64,000 nt of DNA from Victivallis lenta (GTDB lineage: Bacteria; Verrucomicrobiota; Lentisphaeria; Victivallales; Victivallaceae), in the NCBI RefSeq assembly GCF_009695545.1, contig NZ_VUNS01000009.1, forward strand, positions 1 to 64,000. The letters run 5' to 3'. Shown piece by piece: positions 25,112 through 34,932 of this stretch; position 1 is the first letter of the stretch; the number at the start of each line of letters is the position of its first letter. The notes beneath the pieces are model-generated. The model did not search any database and was not told the origin of the DNA. It saw only the letters and a program-made list of their open reading frames with translations. Made by a program: the position numbers and the translations under genes.

Positions 25112-25696
25112 ATGAAGAAAAAATCGTTTACATTGATCGAACTCCTCGTTGTAATTGCGATCATAGCGATACTGGCGGCCATGCTGCTGCCCGCGTTGAA
25201 CCAGGCGCGCGAAAAGGCGCGTTCGACGACCTGCATGAACAACCTCAAGCAGATCGGGACGTCCATGCTGCTCTATGCGCAGGACAACAACAACAACTGG
25301 GCGCCGACCCACGAGGCCTGGGGCGGGCGCAAATGGTACGACCTGGTCCGCAAATACGGACAGCTCGGCAAAAACGTCAATGAGAGCGGTTCGCTGTTCC
25401 GCTGCCCGAGCGAACAGGATCTGACCAAGGTCAACACTTACTGCTACAATATGTCTCCGAAAACCGGCATGAGCGGCGACGGAAAATCCCTGCCGGTGCT
25501 GCGGCTGCGGAATCCGTCGCGCCTCATCGCGATCGCCGACGGCTCGAACTGGTGGACCGATCGCTGGAAAACCCCGAACGGCACCGACGGGCTCGTCACG
25601 CGCCACTCGTCGCGCGCAAACGCGCTGTTTTTCGACTGCCACACAGCAAGCCTCTCGTCCGGCGAAATCGTGACCGAGCGGCTGTGGGAAGAATAA
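25112..25696 (+). CDS. type II secretion-like pseudopilin (DUF1559-like)
   Basis: 194-residue protein with a type III (prepilin) signal, [20 protein letters not shown], a long N-terminal helix ([20 protein letters not shown]) and a globular head with [12 protein letters not shown]. It ends near [20 protein letters not shown], a variant of the H-X9-DG motif of these pseudopilins. The residue before the expected cleavage site is Ser instead of Gly. ATG at 25112 is chosen because AAAGGA lies 8 nt upstream; an ATG at 25106 is too close to it. The next gene, a secreted GH42-like enzyme, starts 18 nt after the stop, so they form one unit. Confidence 0.9.
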   Translation: MKKKSFTLIELLVVIAIIAILAAMLLPALNQAREKARSTTCMNNLKQIGTSMLLYAQDNNNNWAPTHEAWGGRKWYDLVRKYGQLGKNVNESGSLFRCPSEQDLTKVNTYCYNMSPKTGMSGDGKSLPVLRLRNPSRLIAIADGSNWWTDRWKTPNGTDGLVTRHSSRANALFFDCHTASLSSGEIVTERLWEE

Positions 25697-25714
25697 GTGA
25701 CGGGGGGCAACGCC

Positions 25715-28700
25715 ATGCGGCTGTGGATATTCTGTTTCTGTCTCCTCTCGCTCTGCCTCGGCGCGGGGGAGCTGTTCCGGGACGATTTTCCGGGCGACCG
25801 CCCCGGCCCGCACTGGCGCGGCAGCGGCGGAGCCTTCTCCGTTGCGGACCATACGCTTTCGATCCGTTCCGGCAGGGATAATCCGGTTCTCTATCTCGAC
25901 GGAAAAAACTGGAAAAATTACCGGGTCGGCTTCGAGCTCATCCGCCCGACCGGCTCGCGCTTCGACCTCTATGTCGGCTGGCGCTACCCGGAATTCGTAA
26001 AGCTCGTCTTTTCGCCGCCCTCCCCCGGCACGCTGAAGTTCGTCACGGCCGGAGGCGAGACCGCGGCCGAATTCGATTACACCGGGAAAGTCGATGCCAA
26101 AGGCCCCCTGAAACTCGAGGTCGACATCCTCGGCGACACGGTCAACTGCAAGCTGAACAACGTTGAAATCGGCTCGTACAAGGCCCCGGCCCCGCTCTCC
26201 GGTTCGATCGCGTTCGGCGGAGAATGGAACACGAATCTTCAGATCCGGGACCTTGCAGTCACGCAGCTCGCCGCCCCGCCGGCGCCGAAGCCGGAGATCG
26301 TCGACCGTTTCACCCGTCCCGAAATCAAAAACGGCACGTTCTACGTCGGCGGAAAACCGGTTTTCATGCTCGGCGTCAACGACTCGCAGAATTTCTGGGA
26401 GTTCGGCAAATTCAACGCCGAGCCGCCGTTCGCCCCGAACGACGTGTTCACGGACCTCATGAGCCGCGAAACCGCCGGAAAGATGGGCTTCAATTCGCTG
26501 CACGTGCCGACCTCGGCGCGGCAGGCGGCCGACCCGTACCTGGCCGAGCTCGCGCTCACGCCGGAACAGGCCGACGAACTCTTCGGACTCGGCTATCCGC
26601 AGCACTGGAGCGAACGCGCCCGCCACCGCTCCCGCATCGCCGGAATCCCGCTCATCGTCGATTACTCGGCGCTGCACCTCTTCACGATGGCGAACCAGCG
26701 CGAGCGGATCAAAAAAGCCGGATACCCGGCCGAGCTCTACCATGACGGCGGCTTTATGCCGTACGTGCCGGAACTGCCGATCGGACGCGCCGTTTACAAC
26801 ACCTATTTCCGGGGGGGCGCCGAATACTGGCTCGACGGAGGGAAATCCAATCCGTGGGTCTACGAACTCTTCAACGAGGTGCAGTGGTATCACTCGAAAC
26901 ACCCCGAAAATAAAAAGCGCTTCGGCGCATGGCTGAAGAAGAAGTACGGCACGCTCGCCGGACTCCGGGCCGTCTGGGGCGGCGAAACGCCCGACTCGTT
27001 CGAAGCCGTCGCCGCCCTTTCGCCGTGGAACGGCAAAGCGATGAAGGCGGACTGGATGATGTTTCTCGGCGACCGTTTCGTCGAAATCTTCAACGACGGA
27101 AAGGCCGCGATCCAAAGCGTCGACCCGCGCCGGAAGAACGTCTATTTCGACATCGAAATCGCGGTCGCCTCGCTCTGGTACGAGCAGAACGGCATCGATT
27201 ATCACAAACTCATGAAGGCGGCCGATTTGTTCGGAACCGAAGGCGGCATGCCGTTCGGGCTCTTCGCCGAGAGCGGCAAAAGCTACCTCGACGACGTGAT
27301 GAACAACTCGAAGATCAAGGTCATGTTCTACTGCGACCTCGCGCGCAGCTTCGCGGGGGAAAAACCGATCCTGAACCAGGAGTCCTACGTCAAGCGCACG
27401 CACGGCAAGCTCGGCGTGGTGCCGGCCCGCCGCAGCGACTTTCCGACGCTGTTCTGGTTCGAGGTGTTCCACAACTATTCCGGCTCGCAGGTCTACTGCT
27501 GGTGGCAGGGATATAAGAACAACGGCTGGAAGACGCTTGAAGACGCCCGGAAGACGACGAAGAGCGTCCCGCCCGCACTGCTGAATCCGTACGCCTACCC
27601 GTTCGAATCGCTGAAAGGTTTTCAGGATTTTTCAAACGAAATCGGGCGGCTGGCCGAAACGGCGCTGCCGTATCCGCGCGTCACGCAGGAAATCGGCATC
27701 CTCTACTCGCTGCCGTCGGTCTGGCGGCAGCCGCATGCCGTGAGCGGAAACCAGAAGTTCCCCTACCAGCAGAACTGCTTCAACTGGTACGACGCCTTCC
27801 TGCGCCGCCAGCTGCCGGTCGCGGTCATCACCGAACAGGAACTCATCGAGCGCGGCCCCGGCTCCTTCAAGGTCATCGCGGTCCCCTACCCGTCGCACAC
27901 GTTCGCGGAGACACCCGCGAAGCTGCGCGAGTTTGCGAAGAACGGCGGCATCGTGCTGGCCGGTGAAGGCTCGCTGAAATTCGATCCGTACGGCCGGGAA
28001 CTGGCCGATTCGAAGCTCTCCGGCCCGAACATCCATATGATCCCGGCCGGGCTCCCGCCGCAGGAGCAGGCGAAAGAGCTGAACAAAGCGCTCGACGCAT
28101 CGGGCTACCGGGCTCCGTTCCGGGTAACGGGTTCCGACACAAAGCTGCTCGCCGAAGTTGAGGCGCGGGTCATCCGCCGCGGCGGAACCGATCTTTACTT
28201 CCTCTGCAACTGGGATGCGCGCACGGCCGGAACCGTCGATTTCCATCCGGCCTCCCTGCCGGGAGAACAGTTTTACGTGACCGACATGGTCCGCATGGCG
28301 CCGCTGCTCGCCCCGTCCGGCCGGGAGGAGTGGAACGCCGCCGAACTGCGGGCCGGTTTCCCGGTCGCGCTGCCGTCGCAGGAGCGTGTGCTGATCGCCG
28401 TCTCGACGGCGCGGCCGGAAGGAGCCGACGCTCCCGCCCTGACCTTTGACGCCGTCCGCCGCCTGGCGGAGGAGGCGAAGAAGAAACTCGATGCCGAGAA
28501 TGAAAAGCTCGACCGGGAGCTGGCCGCGGTCGAAGCGGCGGAGGCGGCCGCGTTCCGCGCCGCGCGCAAGCCGTATCCGGCCGAACCGGAGAACTGCTTC
28601 GCGCTCGATCTCTCGAAAGCCGCGAACATGGGTTTTCGCGACGAGACCGCCGGTGACCGCAAAGGCGGCTGGACCGACCAGGGAGCGATGGACTTCCGCG

Positions 28701-29170
28701 AATTCCCGACCGGCAGACGGAACTTCGCCGGCGTGCCGTTCGAAGTGATCGATCCGGGCCGGAACGACGGAAAAAGCTGTATCGTGCTGGCCGGGGCAAT
28801 CAAATATTTTCCGCTTGAATCGACGGACATCCCGGTCGGCGGCAAGGTGAAGAAGCTCTATTTTCTACACGCCGCCGCCTGGGGCGGCCAGGCCGGGAAG
28901 CAGTTCGAATACCGCGTCGCCTATGAGGACGGCAGTACGGCGGACATCCCGATCGAAGGCGGAAAGGAGTGCGCCGACTGGGTCGGCAACACGCCGGTCG
29001 CGAACGGCAGCATCGTCGCCGAAACGGCCAAGCCGAACGGCGTCCGGATCGGCGCCTACGTGACCGGCTGGAAAAATCCGCACCCGGAGAAGCCGGTCCG
29101 CTCGATCCGGGCCGTATCGGCCGGAGCCGACGCCGTGCCGATCGTCATCGGCATCACGGCCGAACGCTGA
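25715..29170 (+). CDS. large secreted GH42-like glycoside hydrolase
   Basis: 1151-residue exported enzyme (signal peptide MRLWIFCFCLLSLCLGAG). A concanavalin-like beta-sandwich (about residues 20-190) precedes a GH42/clan GH-A TIM barrel with likely acid/base Glu in YELFNEVQ (about residue 388) and a likely nucleophile Glu in ILNQES (about 556). A trimerisation-like Rossmann region follows (FKVIAVPYPSHTFAE, NGGIVLAGEGSLKF), then a coiled segment and a C-terminal beta-sandwich. GH42 enzymes are beta-galactosidase-like, but the substrate here is unknown. ATG at 25715 with GGGGGG seven bases upstream. Co-transcribed with the pseudopilin; a terminator follows at 29191-29226. Confidence 0.82.
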   Translation: MRLWIFCFCLLSLCLGAGELFRDDFPGDRPGPHWRGSGGAFSVADHTLSIRSGRDNPVLYLDGKNWKNYRVGFELIRPTGSRFDLYVGWRYPEFVKLVFSPPSPGTLKFVTAGGETAAEFDYTGKVDAKGPLKLEVDILGDTVNCKLNNVEIGSYKAPAPLSGSIAFGGEWNTNLQIRDLAVTQLAAPPAPKPEIVDRFTRPEIKNGTFYVGGKPVFMLGVNDSQNFWEFGKFNAEPPFAPNDVFTDLMSRETAGKMGFNSLHVPTSARQAADPYLAELALTPEQADELFGLGYPQHWSERARHRSRIAGIPLIVDYSALHLFTMANQRERIKKAGYPAELYHDGGFMPYVPELPIGRAVYNTYFRGGAEYWLDGGKSNPWVYELFNEVQWYHSKHPENKKRFGAWLKKKYGTLAGLRAVWGGETPDSFEAVAALSPWNGKAMKADWMMFLGDRFVEIFNDGKAAIQSVDPRRKNVYFDIEIAVASLWYEQNGIDYHKLMKAADLFGTEGGMPFGLFAESGKSYLDDVMNNSKIKVMFYCDLARSFAGEKPILNQESYVKRTHGKLGVVPARRSDFPTLFWFEVFHNYSGSQVYCWWQGYKNNGWKTLEDARKTTKSVPPALLNPYAYPFESLKGFQDFSNEIGRLAETALPYPRVTQEIGILYSLPSVWRQPHAVSGNQKFPYQQNCFNWYDAFLRRQLPVAVITEQELIERGPGSFKVIAVPYPSHTFAETPAKLREFAKNGGIVLAGEGSLKFDPYGRELADSKLSGPNIHMIPAGLPPQEQAKELNKALDASGYRAPFRVTGSDTKLLAEVEARVIRRGGTDLYFLCNWDARTAGTVDFHPASLPGEQFYVTDMVRMAPLLAPSGREEWNAAELRAGFPVALPSQERVLIAVSTARPEGADAPALTFDAVRRLAEEAKKKLDAENEKLDRELAAVEAAEAAAFRAARKPYPAEPENCFALDLSKAANMGFRDETAGDRKGGWTDQGAMDFREFPTGRRNFAGVPFEVIDPGRNDGKSCIVLAGAIKYFPLESTDIPVGGKVKKLYFLHAAAWGGQAGKQFEYRVAYEDGSTADIPIEGGKECADWVGNTPVANGSIVAETAKPNGVRIGAYVTGWKNPHPEKPVRSIRAVSAGADAVPIVIGITAER

Positions 29171-29190
29171 AAAAGCAAATTTCATTGAAA

Positions 29191-29226
29191 ATCCCCCGGC
29201 AGCCGCTAAGAAAACTGCCGGGGGAT
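29191..29226 (+). terminator. terminator hairpin after the GH42-like gene
   Basis: A 12-bp stem (29191-29202 with 29215-29226, 12-nt loop) ends the pseudopilin-GH42 unit. The following T-rich stretch is short (TTCGTCTT), so termination may be incomplete, and the next gene begins at 29241. Confidence 0.6.
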
Positions 29227-29240
29227 TCGTCTTAACGGAC

Positions 29241-32201
29241 ATGATGAAAAAATTCGGATTGATTCTTCTGCTCATCCTGTCCGCTGCCGTCGTTCTGCCG
29301 GGAGCGCCGCGCTTCGCGCTCCTCGGAGAAGGGGACGGCGGTTCTTCGCTCGCCGACCTGACGCTGGCGGAAGCGGGCGACTTTGAATTTGTCGACCGCG
29401 AAAATCTTCACACGCTCCTGCGGGAACGCAAACTCACGGCCGCCGAGCTCGACGGACGAACGGTCGCCGCGCTTCTTCCGCTGCTGCGGGCGGAGCTCTT
29501 CGCCCGCCTCGAGGGGAAAAACGGCGAAGCGGTCCGGCTCACGATCTTCGAATCCGGCAGCGGACTGCGGCTGGCCGACCGGCTGCTTCCGCCCGATGAA
29601 GCGACGCCGCAACAGGTGCTCGCCGAACTCCGGCGCACGTCGGAACTGCTCGAGCATCCCGAAAAAACGCTGCTGCTTTCGTTCGCCGGAATCCGCGACC
29701 GCGGCATCCCGGATCGAATCCGGGCGGAGGCCCGGTTCCGGGCGGAAGAGGTCCGCCGTCAGATCGCCCGCATCGCCCCGGTTCTGCTGACCGAGCGCGA
29801 ATACCTGGCCACGCTGGCGGCGGAAAACAGACTGACCGGCAAATTCGGCCGCCTGGCCGCCTCGGCCCGCATCGTGACGATTTCGCTCGATCCCGGCGCG
29901 CAGACCTCCGATTACGGCATCACCCTGACGCTGAGCGATGCGGACGGTACGAAACTGCTGGAAAACACGGCGCCGGGCAACGCCGCCTCCACTCCGGAGC
30001 TGCTGGCCGGAAAACTGGCCCGTTTCCTGCACACCGCTCCCCCGCCTCCGGAATCACCGGAGGATCGCGCCCGGGAAGCCGAACGCTTTCTCCGGGAAGC
30101 CGACTGGCAGCAATACTCACGGCGCGCTCCCTCTTCCGAATATCTGCCGCTCTATCAGGCCGCCTGGCTGCTCGAACCGACCGCCCGGCACTGGAAAGAA
30201 CTCACATACGCCCTTTCTGCCGCCGCCGCGGAGAACAGCGCTCCTCCGGTCAGCGTACTGCTTGAACGCCTGGAATTGGTCTCTTCGGCATTAGAGAAAG
30301 AGTATCCGCAAGATGAAAGCGAGCTTGAGAGTTCCGGCCGTGAAGCCGTCTCCTCCCTGTTCACCCTCCTCTACCTGCGCCGGGAAGAGCTGAGTGATCC
30401 CGCACACAACCGGGTCGCGGAACTGGCCTCGCTCTATCGTTCCTATCGGGAAAAATGCGTCAGAAACTACCGCAAATGGTATGATGAGAAAAAATCCCCG
30501 ACCTCTTTCGATTTCAGTTCATGCCTCTCGCGCTACTGCGATCTCCTGAAACCGTGGTTGTGGTTCAATGATGCTGAATTTGCAACGGGAGGGGAGTCCT
30601 GGTTCGCCGAATTGCCGGTACTGGCGGAACAATACTGCGGCCCGGAGGATGAAATTGATCCTTTCGGCTGGCTCCTTCCCGACGAATGGTTTGCCGTCCT
30701 GCCGGATTCCGTTGCGGCAAACCACGCGGAACGACTGGCGGCGGCCTGCCGCCGGATTCCGGGCAACGGAATCCGGAACGTGGCGGACGAGCTCGCCGAC
30801 TACGCGGATTTGCGGCGGAATCTGATGGATGACGCCGGTTTTGCCGCCGCGTTCCGCCGGGTATGCGAACACGGCGCGGGGAAGACGGACTTCTACGCGG
30901 AAACCCAGTTCAACAGCGTTATGAGCGTCCCGCACCTGACGGAAGAACGCCGGCAGCGCTGCCGGAAAATCCGCTCCGAAGTGCGGTCGGCCTTCCTGCG
31001 GGAAAGAGCCGCTCCGCTCTCTCCCCGGAATCAGCTCCTGCATTCTGCTGAAACGCTTCGCACAGCGGCCGGGAAACGGTTCGGCGCGGTGCCGCCCGGC
31101 TTTCCGGCCGGAAACAGGAACCTGCCGGAACTCGCGACAACCGATTTCTGCGAAAAGCTCAATCCTGACTTCACATTTCGGGAACTCTCCGGCAGCCACT
31201 TCCCGTTCTGCGCTTTCGTCCAGTCGTCAGACGGAACCATCTATACGGCCATGTGGCAGGGAAGCACGATCACGTTCCACACGCTCAACCCGGAAACGGG
31301 AACAATGCGGAGAATTGCATATCTCACAGGACAGCCATTCGGCAATCTCGACAACAGCAAACGCCTTCTGGCTCGCCTGCACGCCGAAAACGGTTTTCTT
31401 TCGTTCGGCAATGCAAATACGATCCACCTGATCCCGCTTGACGGCTCGAAGACGCGCATCATCCGCGACTGGCCGGAAGAGGTGTTTGCCGCCTTCGTCC
31501 GGGACGGCCGGGTCTGGGCGGTCGGTCCCGCCATGCTGATCAGCTCGACTCCCGACGGCAGCAACCGGATCATCCACCTCTCACGGCTGCGCGAGGACGA
31601 ACCGGCCTTTACGGCTTTCAGGCACGGCAGCCGGTCATTCACGCCCAGGAATCTGTTTCCGGCCGAGGATGGAAAGATCCTGATTCAGACGGAGTCTGCG
31701 GTCATGCTTTATGAACCCGGCGGGAAACAGCTGGAAATCGTCGGCGGCTTCCTGCCGTACGGCATCGTCAGCCGGCGGGCCGGGAACTTCATTCTGTTCG
31801 GCGAAAACAACGAATATATGACGCCGACCGGATACCGGGCGGCCCGGGATATGCAAAACCGGAGCTTCCGGCATCTCGCCATGCCGGAAAAACTTCAGAA
31901 GGAGCTGGAAAAAGCCGCCGTGCGCGATCTCTCCGCCCTCCCGTCCGCCGCTTCCCTCAAAACAGAGGTGACGCTGCCGCCCGGCACGACGCTGCGCGGC
32001 CCGTCGGCCCTGTCGGGAGAGCGGCTCTGGTGCGCCGGGAACGATTCCGGCCCCGGCAGCGTGGTCCGCCTCAACCGCCCGGAGAGTTCTCCCGGCTGGC
32101 TCCTTCCGGGCATTTTCGCAATTTATCCGCATCCGGACAACCGTTCCGTGCTGCTGTTCACCGACACAAGAATTTACAAGGCAACCCCGAAAGACGAATA
32201 A
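29241..32201 (+). CDS. large secreted protein, CsgG-like N-terminus and beta-propeller-like C-terminus
   Basis: 986-residue exported protein (signal peptide MKKFGLILLLILSAAVVLPG). The first 250 residues recall CsgG/curli-assembly-like domains (FEFVDRENLHTLLRERKLTA) often used as an outer-membrane stress or amyloid-associated module. The middle is helical and acidic, and the last 400 residues show WD40/NHL-like repeats (SSDGTIYTAMWQGSTITFHT, GRVWAVGPAMLISSTPDGSN). No catalytic motif was seen. The following gene starts 10 nt after its stop, and both have propeller-like C-terminal parts, so they probably act together in the envelope. Confidence 0.6.
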   Translation: MMKKFGLILLLILSAAVVLPGAPRFALLGEGDGGSSLADLTLAEAGDFEFVDRENLHTLLRERKLTAAELDGRTVAALLPLLRAELFARLEGKNGEAVRLTIFESGSGLRLADRLLPPDEATPQQVLAELRRTSELLEHPEKTLLLSFAGIRDRGIPDRIRAEARFRAEEVRRQIARIAPVLLTEREYLATLAAENRLTGKFGRLAASARIVTISLDPGAQTSDYGITLTLSDADGTKLLENTAPGNAASTPELLAGKLARFLHTAPPPPESPEDRAREAERFLREADWQQYSRRAPSSEYLPLYQAAWLLEPTARHWKELTYALSAAAAENSAPPVSVLLERLELVSSALEKEYPQDESELESSGREAVSSLFTLLYLRREELSDPAHNRVAELASLYRSYREKCVRNYRKWYDEKKSPTSFDFSSCLSRYCDLLKPWLWFNDAEFATGGESWFAELPVLAEQYCGPEDEIDPFGWLLPDEWFAVLPDSVAANHAERLAAACRRIPGNGIRNVADELADYADLRRNLMDDAGFAAAFRRVCEHGAGKTDFYAETQFNSVMSVPHLTEERRQRCRKIRSEVRSAFLRERAAPLSPRNQLLHSAETLRTAAGKRFGAVPPGFPAGNRNLPELATTDFCEKLNPDFTFRELSGSHFPFCAFVQSSDGTIYTAMWQGSTITFHTLNPETGTMRRIAYLTGQPFGNLDNSKRLLARLHAENGFLSFGNANTIHLIPLDGSKTRIIRDWPEEVFAAFVRDGRVWAVGPAMLISSTPDGSNRIIHLSRLREDEPAFTAFRHGSRSFTPRNLFPAEDGKILIQTESAVMLYEPGGKQLEIVGGFLPYGIVSRRAGNFILFGENNEYMTPTGYRAARDMQNRSFRHLAMPEKLQKELEKAAVRDLSALPSAASLKTEVTLPPGTTLRGPSALSGERLWCAGNDSGPGSVVRLNRPESSPGWLLPGIFAIYPHPDNRSVLLFTDTRIYKATPKDE

Positions 32202-32211
32202 GGACACTCTC

Positions 32212-34482
32212 ATGCGGAACCTCCTGTTTACCCTCTTTGCCCTCCTCACATTCACGCTTCCGGCGGATGAGCTTCCGCTGCCGGCGGAGAAATGGAGCCT
32301 TTTCGCCAATTCATCCATCGAAGACCGGGTCGGCAACGATACACTGCCAAGCGGTTTCTGGTACGGAGTCTTCCCCGAAAGGGAGCCGGGCCGCGGCAGC
32401 GTTGTCTTTCTGCGGGCCGAAAACCGTTACAGCAGCGCCATCTACGACATCGCGCTGTTTCCGCCGGTCCCCGGTTCCTACCGCTTGAAGGGGCGAGTCC
32501 GTTTTCTCGGCGGCGAGGAATGTCTGCAGATCGGCGGCACCTGGCATCTGAAAGCCGAGCAGCAGCCGGGGCAAAAACGGCATTCGGCTCCTCAGGGACC
32601 TCAGGACGGACAGCCCCGGATCGGCACTTGGATTCAAAGGACCGGAGAAATCGGCGAATGGCAGACATTTGACATTCCGATTGAAATTCATCCCCGGAAA
32701 GCCTGCCCGGAATGCGGCAGGAAATATATATTTCAGGATTTCGGTCTCGCCTTCAGCCTCTGGAAAATGACGGAGGAACCCAATAAGCGTTATCTGGAGG
32801 CGGAAGTCGATTCCCTCGTTTTTTACGGCCCCGGAGCCTCTTCCACCCGTTTTCTGCCTCCGGGAAAACGGCCGCAGAAAAAAATTGCGCCGATGCCGGT
32901 TCCGCCGCGGCTGCCGGAGCGTTTTCCGGAGAACCGCTTCGATGCGACAGCATATCTCCTTCGCGACAAACCGCAGCCGCCGCCTTTTTTCCAGGCCGAT
33001 GGCCTGAGCGGGGAACAGCTGCGTATCCTTAATCCGGCCTTTCAGGTCCGGCGCGTGATCCGCTACGCCCCGAAGAAGGTGCTCGACGGCCGCCGGGCCA
33101 TGCGTTTCCCGATCCAGATCGAGGACGGACAGCCACGTCACCGGCCCCTTGCCGGCGGCTTTCAGGCCGGAAATTTCCATGCGCTGCTCGAAAATACCAA
33201 AGGCTTCGACTTCGCCCGGTTCAATCCGGATCACGGAACCTGGAGCATACTGAATCATATCGACAAACTCCCGTATTTCGACTGGACAACTCCGCTGGCA
33301 GCGGAGTCGAACGGAGAATACCTGTGGCTGCACTCCCGGCCTCCCGTCGGCTTCCGGTTCAGCGACGGCCGAATGGTCCAGTTGCCGGGAAAACTTTCGT
33401 TCGGCGTCCGTCCCGGCCATATCTATTATCTTCAGGACGGCAAGGTGATCGACGGCCGTTCCGACGGCAGCGGCCGGGAAACGGTAAAAATCGATTTCGA
33501 GCCGATTCCGCCCCGCGACGGAAATGTCCACCGAATCCACAGCTCACCTGACTCCGCGACTCTCTACCTGCTGGCGGACGGGCATACCCTTTATGAATGG
33601 AATCCGGAAAGCGGCAAAGCGATACAGAGATATTATCCGTTTCCCAGCAGCGGGGAACAGCAATTCCTGGCGACGGAATACGGCAGTTTCGCCTGGAACG
33701 GCAGTCGGCACCGGCGCGAAATGCGCCATCTGATCTGGTATCCCGGAAACAACAGGCAGCCGGTCCGCATCCAGGGCTCCCGGGAGGCCGGGCAGGAGCT
33801 GCCGCATCTGCCTTTCGCCCCGCGGAACAGCGTCTACCCCGAATCCAATGTTTATCACGGCATCCGCGGCCGGTACCTGATCCTCACCGTGCATGGAGCG
33901 CTCTCTCTGATGAATCTGGCAGACCCGGCGCAATCGCTCATCTTCCACGGCTGCGGTGGCACCGGCTTTCTGCCGGTGCCGGGCAGCGACGCCCTCTGGC
34001 TCTCGAATAAAGACGGCATGTTTGAAATCGTGCCGCCGGGCGGCTGGGGAGAGTTCCCGGCGACGATCGAGAGCCGCTGGACCTATCTGGACCGGAATTA
34101 CATCGATCAGGAACGGACTGTCCCGCTCCGGGAGTTCATCACGCAAACTGATGCCAGCGCCCCTGATCTGTTCCGGGCCGAATGGACCAAAGAGGGGGAA
34201 ATCGACGTGCTCCGGTTGTCGTGGGACGAAATTCCGTTCACCTGCGAGGTCACCCTGACCCTCCGCGACGGCCAGCCCGCCGGACAGGTCAAACGGCTCT
34301 TTACGCTTCCGCGCGCGACGCAGCAAATCCCCAAGCCGTTTCCGGGTCAGGTGCTCACCGACAACCGGTACGACCGAATCGATCAGCAGGGTAACATCGC
34401 CGTCACAGGGGTGAAGACGGTCACCTTCCGGCTGAACAAAGCCGCGCCCGGCTCCATCACGGTCGCCGCTGCAGGACAGTGA
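32212..34482 (+). CDS. secreted beta-propeller-like protein with N-terminal carbohydrate-binding-like domain
   Basis: 756-residue exported protein of unknown function (signal MRNLLFTLFALLTFTLPADE). Residues about 25-210 look like a jelly-roll CBM-like domain (ENRYSSAIYDIALFPPVPGS, LRFLGGEECLQIGG-type strands) and contain a CPECG turn. The remainder has repeats of the type TLYLLADGHTLYEWNPESGK typical of propellers. It follows the previous gene after only 10 nt and is probably co-translated. A role in binding or sensing surface glycans is plausible but unproven. Confidence 0.55.
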   Translation: MRNLLFTLFALLTFTLPADELPLPAEKWSLFANSSIEDRVGNDTLPSGFWYGVFPEREPGRGSVVFLRAENRYSSAIYDIALFPPVPGSYRLKGRVRFLGGEECLQIGGTWHLKAEQQPGQKRHSAPQGPQDGQPRIGTWIQRTGEIGEWQTFDIPIEIHPRKACPECGRKYIFQDFGLAFSLWKMTEEPNKRYLEAEVDSLVFYGPGASSTRFLPPGKRPQKKIAPMPVPPRLPERFPENRFDATAYLLRDKPQPPPFFQADGLSGEQLRILNPAFQVRRVIRYAPKKVLDGRRAMRFPIQIEDGQPRHRPLAGGFQAGNFHALLENTKGFDFARFNPDHGTWSILNHIDKLPYFDWTTPLAAESNGEYLWLHSRPPVGFRFSDGRMVQLPGKLSFGVRPGHIYYLQDGKVIDGRSDGSGRETVKIDFEPIPPRDGNVHRIHSSPDSATLYLLADGHTLYEWNPESGKAIQRYYPFPSSGEQQFLATEYGSFAWNGSRHRREMRHLIWYPGNNRQPVRIQGSREAGQELPHLPFAPRNSVYPESNVYHGIRGRYLILTVHGALSLMNLADPAQSLIFHGCGGTGFLPVPGSDALWLSNKDGMFEIVPPGGWGEFPATIESRWTYLDRNYIDQERTVPLREFITQTDASAPDLFRAEWTKEGEIDVLRLSWDEIPFTCEVTLTLRDGQPAGQVKRLFTLPRATQQIPKPFPGQVLTDNRYDRIDQQGNIAVTGVKTVTFRLNKAAPGSITVAAAGQ

Positions 34483-34494
34483 ACGGCCCGCGCG

Positions 34495-34932
34495 TTACGG
34501 ATTGTGGTAGCTGCCGCCGTGCAGGATGTTCGTCGCCCGGAACAACTGCTCGAAAAGCAGCAGCCGGGCCAGTTCGTGCGTGAAGGTGAGCTTCGAAAGC
34601 GACCAGAGCAAATCGGCGCGCTGTTTGACTTCCGGAGCAAGCCCGTAAGGGCCGCCGATCACGAAAACAATCTTGCGGTCGCAGGAGCCGAGTTTTTCGG
34701 CGAACTGCACGCTCGTGAATTCGCGCCCCTCCTCCGACAGAACGACGACCGCCGCGTTCCGCTCCCGCCCGAGAGACTTCAGAATGGCCAGCCCCTCCTT
34801 CGCAACGGTCGAATCGGGCAGCTCGACGACCTCGAGTTTCGCATACGGCGAAAGCCATTTGGCGAACTCGTCGCAGCGCGCCTGCATGGCGCGGTCCTTC
34901 AGCCGGCCGACCAGAACGAGCTTAATCAGCAT
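34495..34932 (-). CDS. rlmH: 23S rRNA (pseudouridine-1915-N3)-methyltransferase
   Basis: 145-residue SPOUT methyltransferase that methylates pseudouridine 1915 in helix 69 of the large subunit. Family landmarks are the start KLVLVGRLKD, KLEVVELPDS, VVLSEEGREFTSVQFAEKL, then FVIGGPYGL (SAM-binding knot) and the end FEQLFRATNILHGGSYHN. Length is close to the usual 155-160. It overlaps the mnmA stop by 11 nt, so both RNA-modification genes share one transcript from the promoter at 36026-36054. Confidence 0.95.
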   Translation of the reverse strand: MLIKLVLVGRLKDRAMQARCDEFAKWLSPYAKLEVVELPDSTVAKEGLAILKSLGRERNAAVVVLSEEGREFTSVQFAEKLGSCDRKIVFVIGGPYGLAPEVKQRADLLWSLSKLTFTHELARLLLFEQLFRATNILHGGSYHNP

